A stretch of DNA of 17,355 nt from an uncultured Oscillospiraceae bacterium (GTDB lineage Bacteria > Bacillota > Clostridia > Oscillospirales > Oscillospiraceae): assembly GCA_934572365.1 (NCBI GenBank), contig CAKTKX010000013.1, forward strand, positions 1 to 17,355, given 5' to 3'. Of this stretch, positions 12,866 through 17,355 are shown one piece after another. How positions within the stretch are numbered: the first letter of the stretch is position 1; every line of letters begins with the position of its first letter. The position numbers and the translations under genes were made by a program. The notes below the pieces were generated by a model. The model saw only the letters and a program-made list of their open reading frames with translations, was not told the DNA's origin and ran no database searches.

Positions 12866-13879
12866 ATGGTAGGAATGAAAGATGTGGCCGAAGTGGCCGG
12901 CGTGTCCACCAGCACGGTTTCCCGGGTGCTGAACGGAAAATCCTATGTCAATGAGGAAACCCGTCAGCGGGTACTGGCCGCGGTTGAAAAGACAAATTTC
13001 CGGCCGAACGCCGTAGCAAAAAGTCTCAAGCTCGGACACAGCAATACCATTTGCCTGATGGTTCCGGCCATCGAAAACCTGATGATCCCGCTGATCGTCC
13101 GGGGCGTGGAGGACACCGCCCGGAAGAGCGGCTTCAGCGTCGTTCTGTGCAACACAGACGAGGACGAGGCCATCGAAATGGCGCACATCGAAATGATGAA
13201 AACCCGACAGACCGACGGTTTTATCATCTGTTCCGCCTACGGAAGTGAAAAGGGCATCCATGATCTTCACAATCAGGGCTTTCCTCTGGTGATGGTAAAC
13301 CGCTTTCAGCCGGAGGATGTGGGCAAGATTGAAACCATCAGCGTGGACAATTACCATGCGGGCTATGACGCCACCCGTTACCTGATTCGTACCGGCCATA
13401 AGCGGATTGCCTTTGCCTACGGGCGGGAAGAGCTGATCTTCTACCGGGAACGGTATCGCGGCTATTGCGACGCGCTGAAGGATGCCGGCCTTCCCTATGA
13501 CGAACATCTCGTTATGCGGGAAACCAGCGGCGCCGAGTGCTTCTACCATCTGACCCGGGCGCTTATGGAGCTGCCCCAGCCCCCGGATGCCATTTTTGCC
13601 TCCAGCGACCCCAAGGCCTTCGTCATCATGCACGCGCTGCACGATCTCGGCAAGCGCATCCCGGCGGACGTTTCCGTGCTTGGCTTTGATAACGTTGCCA
13701 TGGCATCCATGGTGGAGCCTCCCCTTTCCACCATGGCGCAGCCCTTCCGGGAGATCGGCGCCACCGCTGCCAAAAGCGTGATCCGTCAGATTCGCTACAA
13801 GGAGGAGCATGGCGTTCTGCCCCCCGCGAACAGCTACGTGATGGCCTACGACCTGATTATCCGCCGTTCCACCAACTAA
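12866..13879 (+). CDS. LacI-family transcriptional repressor
   Basis: The start is taken as the ATG at 12866, nine bases after GGAGGA. It gives 337 residues beginning MVGMKDVAEVAGVSTSTVSR, the normal LacI N-terminus. An in-frame opening back to 12713 lies in fold-back repeat D and is not coding. Residues 4–50 are the helix-turn-helix and hinge helix (RPNAVAKSLKLG). Residues about 60–335 form the sugar-binding-protein-like effector domain (TICLMVPAIENLMIPLIVRG, then VSVLGFDNVAMASMVEPPLSTM). It is the natural candidate to bind O1, O2 and O3. No such operator is visible before its own gene, which seems to be read through from the dehydratase across the repeat. Confidence 0.94.
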   Translation: MVGMKDVAEVAGVSTSTVSRVLNGKSYVNEETRQRVLAAVEKTNFRPNAVAKSLKLGHSNTICLMVPAIENLMIPLIVRGVEDTARKSGFSVVLCNTDEDEAIEMAHIEMMKTRQTDGFIICSAYGSEKGIHDLHNQGFPLVMVNRFQPEDVGKIETISVDNYHAGYDATRYLIRTGHKRIAFAYGREELIFYRERYRGYCDALKDAGLPYDEHLVMRETSGAECFYHLTRALMELPQPPDAIFASSDPKAFVIMHALHDLGKRIPADVSVLGFDNVAMASMVEPPLSTMAQPFREIGATAAKSVIRQIRYKEEHGVLPPANSYVMAYDLIIRRSTN

Positions 13880-13899
13880 CCCTTTAGAAGGAATGGACT

Positions 13900-14748
13900 A
13901 TGAACCGATTTGGTATCAACCTTTGGAACTGGTGCGCAGGGCTGAATGACGACTGTCTCGGCAAGCCCACCCGGGCTGCCGAGCTGGGCTTCACCGCCGT
14001 GGAGCTGCCCATGACCGTCCCCACCGTCTCCCCCGCCCTGGCCGACGAAATACGGGATACCGGTCTGGCCGTTTCCCTTTGCGCCGCGATGGGGCCGGGA
14101 AGAGACCTTTCCAGCGAGGATCCCGCCGTCCGAAGCGCTACCATGGCGTACCTGACCGACTGCCTGAAAACCGGACAGGCATTAGGCGCCAGCGTTTTCT
14201 GCGGTCCGCTGTATGCCGGCGGCGGAAAACGGCACTGGCTGTCCCCGGAGGAGAAAAAAGCCGAGTGGGAGCGGGCTGTGACAGGCATTCAGGCGCTTTC
14301 CCGCATTGCCGAAGACTGCGGCATCACCCTCGCGCTGGAACCGCTGAACCGTTACCGCACCAGCGTTGCCAACACTGCGGGGCAGATTCTGGACATGCTC
14401 AAGGACATCGACAGAGCCAATGTCGGACTTCACTATGATACCTATCACGCCTGCCTGGAAGAAAAGGATCTTTTGGCGTCCCTGAAAAACGCTCTGGAAT
14501 CCGGAAAAGTGTTCCACTTTCACGCCTGCGCCAACAACCGCGGCGCACCCGGGCAGGGCATTGTCCCCTGGGACAGCGTGATGGATCTTCTGGTGCAGTT
14601 CGGCTACGACGGTCACATCACCATGGAAACCTTTGCTCCCCACGGGCTGGACAGCAGCTGGATCGACGTACATGAAGCGCCGGATCAGCTGGCCGCCAAC
14701 GGCCTGCGCTACCTGAAAGAATATTTTACCGGAAAAGGACTTACTTAA
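13900..14748 (+). CDS. Sugar phosphate isomerase/epimerase, ketose 3-epimerase-like
   Basis: This 282-residue TIM barrel belongs to the AP-endonuclease-2/xylose-isomerase-like superfamily. The order ALEPLNRY (Glu147), LHYDTYH (Asp180), FHFHAC (His206) and METF (Glu243) matches the metal-binding quartet of D-tagatose/D-psicose 3-epimerases in both residue type and spacing. HACANNRGAPGQG and GPLYAGGGK are also typical. It probably epimerises a free or modified ketose, or a keto-acid analogue, using Mn or another divalent metal in the cytoplasm. The start follows AGAAGGA, 20 bases after the repressor stop. It leads a run of three dehydrogenase/oxidoreductase genes, suggesting it acts on a keto intermediate made by them. 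Confidence 0.85.
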   Translation: MNRFGINLWNWCAGLNDDCLGKPTRAAELGFTAVELPMTVPTVSPALADEIRDTGLAVSLCAAMGPGRDLSSEDPAVRSATMAYLTDCLKTGQALGASVFCGPLYAGGGKRHWLSPEEKKAEWERAVTGIQALSRIAEDCGITLALEPLNRYRTSVANTAGQILDMLKDIDRANVGLHYDTYHACLEEKDLLASLKNALESGKVFHFHACANNRGAPGQGIVPWDSVMDLLVQFGYDGHITMETFAPHGLDSSWIDVHEAPDQLAANGLRYLKEYFTGKGLT

Positions 14749-14774
14749 TTTCAAACAGAAAGGAAGTTTCTTCT

Positions 14775-15806
14775 ATGTTTCCTATTACCAATCATGTGGG
14801 CGAGGTATACGAGCCTTTTAAAACCCATTTTCTGGAAAAAGAAATCAAGGGGCTTGCCCCCGATGAGGTGCTGGTAAAGGTTCGCGCCAGCGCCATCTGC
14901 GGCAGCGACCTGCACATTGCCCGGGGGCTGCACCCCTCCGCCCCCCTGCCCGTGACCATCGGCCACGAATTCGCAGGTGACGTGGTCGCCATCGGCAGCG
15001 AAGTCACCAATGCCAAGGTCGGCCAGCGGGTCACCGTGGAGCCGTGCATCGTCTGCGGAAAGTGCGACGCCTGCCGCCACGGCAATTACGGCTACTGCGA
15101 GCATATCAGCTACACCTACCGCCGGGGCGACGGCGCCATGGCGGACTATGTGGTGGTCAAGGAGCCTTACGTCTATGAGCTGCCCGAATACTTAAGCTAC
15201 AAGACCGGCGCGTTGATCGAGCCTCTGTCCGTGGCGACCCATGCCGTCCGCCGGGCGGATATCCGTCTGGGGGAAACCGTTCTGATCATCGGTGCAGGCG
15301 CCATCGGCATGATGGTCGCCGCCATGTGCCGCCGCAGCGGCGCCGCCAGAATCATCATTGCCGACTTCTCCGACGCCCGTCTGGAAATGGCGCTGCAGGT
15401 CGGCGCCACCGACGCCGTCAACAGCGGCCGGATCGATCTGGAAGAAGAGGTTTTCCGTCTGACCGGCGGCAAGGGCGTGGACAAGAGCTTTGAGTGCGTA
15501 GGCCGGGAGAGCTGCTTCATTCAGGCGATCATGACCCTGAAGGCCAACGGCACCGCCACCATCGTGGGCATCTACGAAAAGCCCATGGTCACCTTCCCCG
15601 CCAGCCGTCTGGTGACCCACGAGATCCATATTCAGGGCGCCCAGGGCTATTGCTGGGACTTCCCCATCGCCATCGCCTCCGCACGGGATCTGCCCATGGA
15701 TAAGTTCATAACCCACACCTTCCCCATGGCGCAGCTACAGCAAGCTTTGGAAACCGCGCTGGATCCCAAGAGCGGCAGCATCAAAGTTGTACTGACCCAG
15801 GATTGA
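14775..15806 (+). CDS. Zinc-dependent medium-chain alcohol dehydrogenase
   Basis: The 343-residue length and layout are those of sorbitol/threonine-dehydrogenase-like MDR enzymes. Catalytic zinc ligands are Cys42 (ICGSDLH) and His64-Glu65 (GHEFAG). The structural zinc is held by Cys94, Cys97, Cys100 and Cys108. The NAD(P) site is LIIGAGAIGMMVA, with ADFSDARLEMA following; the Asp after the second strand favours NAD. Substrates are usually polyols or hydroxy acids oxidised to ketones. The start follows AAAGGAAG, 26 bases after the epimerase stop. Together with the SDR downstream it could carry out an oxidation–reduction pair on a sugar-like molecule. Substrate not identifiable by eye. Confidence 0.92.
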   Translation: MFPITNHVGEVYEPFKTHFLEKEIKGLAPDEVLVKVRASAICGSDLHIARGLHPSAPLPVTIGHEFAGDVVAIGSEVTNAKVGQRVTVEPCIVCGKCDACRHGNYGYCEHISYTYRRGDGAMADYVVVKEPYVYELPEYLSYKTGALIEPLSVATHAVRRADIRLGETVLIIGAGAIGMMVAAMCRRSGAARIIIADFSDARLEMALQVGATDAVNSGRIDLEEEVFRLTGGKGVDKSFECVGRESCFIQAIMTLKANGTATIVGIYEKPMVTFPASRLVTHEIHIQGAQGYCWDFPIAIASARDLPMDKFITHTFPMAQLQQALETALDPKSGSIKVVLTQD

Positions 15807-15867
15807 TTTTCCAGAAGAAGTACCCTTTCGGCAGCCTTCTCAAACAGTATCTTAGGAGGATTCTACT

Positions 15868-16635
15868 ATGAAAAAAACTGCAATCGTTACCGGATCCAGC
15901 CGCGGCATTGGTTTTGCCATTGCCCGGCAGCTGGGTCTGGACGGTTATAACATCGTAATGGTCGCCACCGGCGTCCAGGAAAAGAACCAGGATGCGCTGG
16001 ACGCGCTGAAAGCCCTGGGCATTGACTGCGTTTACATTCAGGCAAATATCGGCGATCACGACGACCGTCTGAAAATTGTGGAGGGCGCAGTCGCCGCCTT
16101 CGGAAGGATTGACGCCCTGGTGAACAACGCCGGTGTGGCGCCCAAGGTGCGCGCCGACCTTCTGGAAATGAGCGAAGAGAGCTTTGACCGTGTCGTGGGC
16201 ATCAACACCAAGGGCAACATGTTCCTGACCCAGGCTGTGGCGAAGCAGATGATCCGTCAGGAGCCTCTGGGCGGGCGCAAGGGCGTGATCGTCAACGTTT
16301 CCAGCTGCAGCGCCGTGGTCTCCAGCATCAGCCGGGGCGAATACTGCGTATCCAAGGCAGGTGTGTCCATGCTGACCACGCTGTACGCCGACCGTCTGGC
16401 CTGCGAGGGAATTCTGGTTCACGAGGTTCGTCCCGGCGTCATCGCCACCGACATGACCGGCACGGTAAAGGCAAAATACGACGATCTCATTGCCAAGGGT
16501 ACCTTCCCCATCGCCCGCTGGGGGCAGCCCGAGGACGTGGCCAACGCAGTCAGCGCCCTGTGCAGCGACAAATTCCTGTACTCCACCGGAAACTACATCG
16601 ACATTGACGGCGGCTTCCACATTCCCCGTCTGTAA
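15868..16635 (+). CDS. Short-chain dehydrogenase/reductase (SDR)
   Basis: The 255-residue protein has the cofactor motif TGSSRGIG at residues 8–15, the NNAG motif near 87–90 and the catalytic set Ser146, Tyr159 and Lys163 (EYCVSKAG). PGVIATDMTG follows. It resembles FabG-type and polyol-type SDRs. Its place in a catabolic operon argues for oxidation or reduction of a sugar derivative rather than fatty-acid synthesis. The start follows AGGAGG at eight bases. A 61-base gap separates it from the alcohol dehydrogenase and 11 bases from the next gene. Confidence 0.92.
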   Translation: MKKTAIVTGSSRGIGFAIARQLGLDGYNIVMVATGVQEKNQDALDALKALGIDCVYIQANIGDHDDRLKIVEGAVAAFGRIDALVNNAGVAPKVRADLLEMSEESFDRVVGINTKGNMFLTQAVAKQMIRQEPLGGRKGVIVNVSSCSAVVSSISRGEYCVSKAGVSMLTTLYADRLACEGILVHEVRPGVIATDMTGTVKAKYDDLIAKGTFPIARWGQPEDVANAVSALCSDKFLYSTGNYIDIDGGFHIPRL

Positions 16636-16646
16636 GGAACAGTGCT

Positions 16647-17355
16647 ATGACCGAAGAAAGATTCAACGCAGGTAATTTCTCCGCAAGGGTTCTGCGCTGC
16701 AACACAGCCATCGTCGGTACCGGCGCAGCCGGCTACAACGCAGCCGACCGGCTATGGCAATACGGCCGGCAGGATATTTTGCTGATTACGGAAAAGCGCA
16801 CCGCCGGTACCAGCCGAAATACCGGCAGTGACAAGCAGACCTACTACAAGCTGACCCTGTCCGGGGGCGACCCCGACAGCGTCCGGGAAATGGCCGAGAC
16901 GTTGTTTAGCGGTCAGTGTGTGGACGGCGACATTGCCCTTTGCGAGGCCGCATTGTCCACCCAGGGCTTTCTCAAGCTGGCGGAGCTGGGGGTTCCCTTC
17001 CCCCGAAACCGCTACGGCGAGTATATCGGCTACAAAACAGATCATGATCCCCGCCGCCGCGCCACCAGCGTCGGCCCCTACACCAGCAAGCAGATGACGG
17101 AAAAGCTGGAAGCGGCGGTCACCGCCAAGGGCGTCCCTATGCTGGACAACACCCAGGTGATCAAGATCGTCAGCGACGGAGAAAGGGTGCTGGGTCTTCT
17201 CTGCCTGAACACGAAGGCGCAGTCGGCGGAAGACCGCTATCTGCTGGTCCGGTGCAAAAACGTGGTGTACGCCACCGGCGGCCCCGCCGGCATCTACGCC
17301 GACAGCGTATATCCCGCCAGCCAGTTCGGCGCGACGGGTCTGGCGCTGGAAGCCG
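16647..17355 (+). CDS. FAD-dependent oxidoreductase, fumarate-reductase-like (right end cut)
   Basis: The frame is open from the ATG at 16647 to the window edge, giving 236 residues of a larger protein. AIVGTGAAGYNAA near residues 22–34 is the dinucleotide-binding GxGxxG motif, and LLITEK ends the next strand. VVYATGGPAGIYADSVYP near residue 210 is a second FAD contact. The overall pattern is that of the succinate dehydrogenase/fumarate reductase/aspartate oxidase flavoprotein family. Where FrdA/SdhA have SHT with the flavin-binding His, this protein reads TSRNTGSDK, so covalent FAD is unlikely. It may reduce an enoyl or keto acid or oxidise a sugar acid. It lies 11 bases after the SDR and starts after a weak AAGGAA site, so it belongs to the same operon. 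Confidence 0.85.
   Translation, partial: MTEERFNAGNFSARVLRCNTAIVGTGAAGYNAADRLWQYGRQDILLITEKRTAGTSRNTGSDKQTYYKLTLSGGDPDSVREMAETLFSGQCVDGDIALCEAALSTQGFLKLAELGVPFPRNRYGEYIGYKTDHDPRRRATSVGPYTSKQMTEKLEAAVTAKGVPMLDNTQVIKIVSDGERVLGLLCLNTKAQSAEDRYLLVRCKNVVYATGGPAGIYADSVYPASQFGATGLALEA

Overview
The window looks like chromosomal DNA of a moderately high-GC anaerobic Firmicute, most likely Oscillospiraceae (Clostridium cluster IV, Oscillibacter/Flavonifractor-like). The reasons are strong GGAGG-type ribosome binding sites, sigma-A promoters in AT-rich gaps, a Crp/Fnr–ferredoxin pair typical of Clostridia, and codons with GC-rich third positions. No rRNA, tRNA, CRISPR array, transposase or phage gene was seen.

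Left part (1–1635, minus strand): a cobalamin-riboswitch array. A consensus promoter near 1532–1560 fires leftward into riboswitch 3 (1326–1497), an intrinsic terminator (1248–1301), riboswitch 2 (1042–1215) and a second hairpin (935–978). A small gene follows, encoding a basic protein with a homing-endonuclease-associated (HNH_repeat-like) motif. A third riboswitch (1–135) runs off the left edge toward an unseen gene.

1636–3320: a minus-strand Crp/Fnr-family regulator with its own promoter and a 16-bp palindromic operator, divergent from a two-cluster ferredoxin-like protein and its terminator.

3350–5650: a minus-strand FucI/AraA-fold sugar-isomerase-like protein, divergent from a LysR regulator, with facing promoters and an interrupted palindrome between them.

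5690–17355 (all plus strand): a LacI-controlled catabolic locus. It holds a lipoprotein binding protein and LIV-type permeases and ATPases (livK-livHMGF), a small VOC protein resembling the C-terminal domain of clostridial KDPG aldolases, and an IlvD/Edd-family dehydratase. These are followed by a LacI repressor, a ketose-3-epimerase-like TIM barrel, a zinc alcohol dehydrogenase, an SDR and an FAD oxidoreductase cut by the right edge. Three near-identical operators (TTGCAANCGNTTGCAN) lie in front of livK (two, flanking its promoter) and in front of the dehydratase, so transporter and enzymes probably form one regulon. My inference is uptake of a sugar acid or related polyhydroxy acid by a transporter of the family usually called branched-chain amino-acid type, then redox/epimerisation and dehydration to a 2-keto-3-deoxy acid. 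The substrate is not known.

Across all regions lie four copies of a 160-bp fold-back repeat (295–455, 2382–2542, 12685–12844 and a 63-bp deletion derivative at 7203–7265). Its inner stems change sequence between copies but keep their base pairing.
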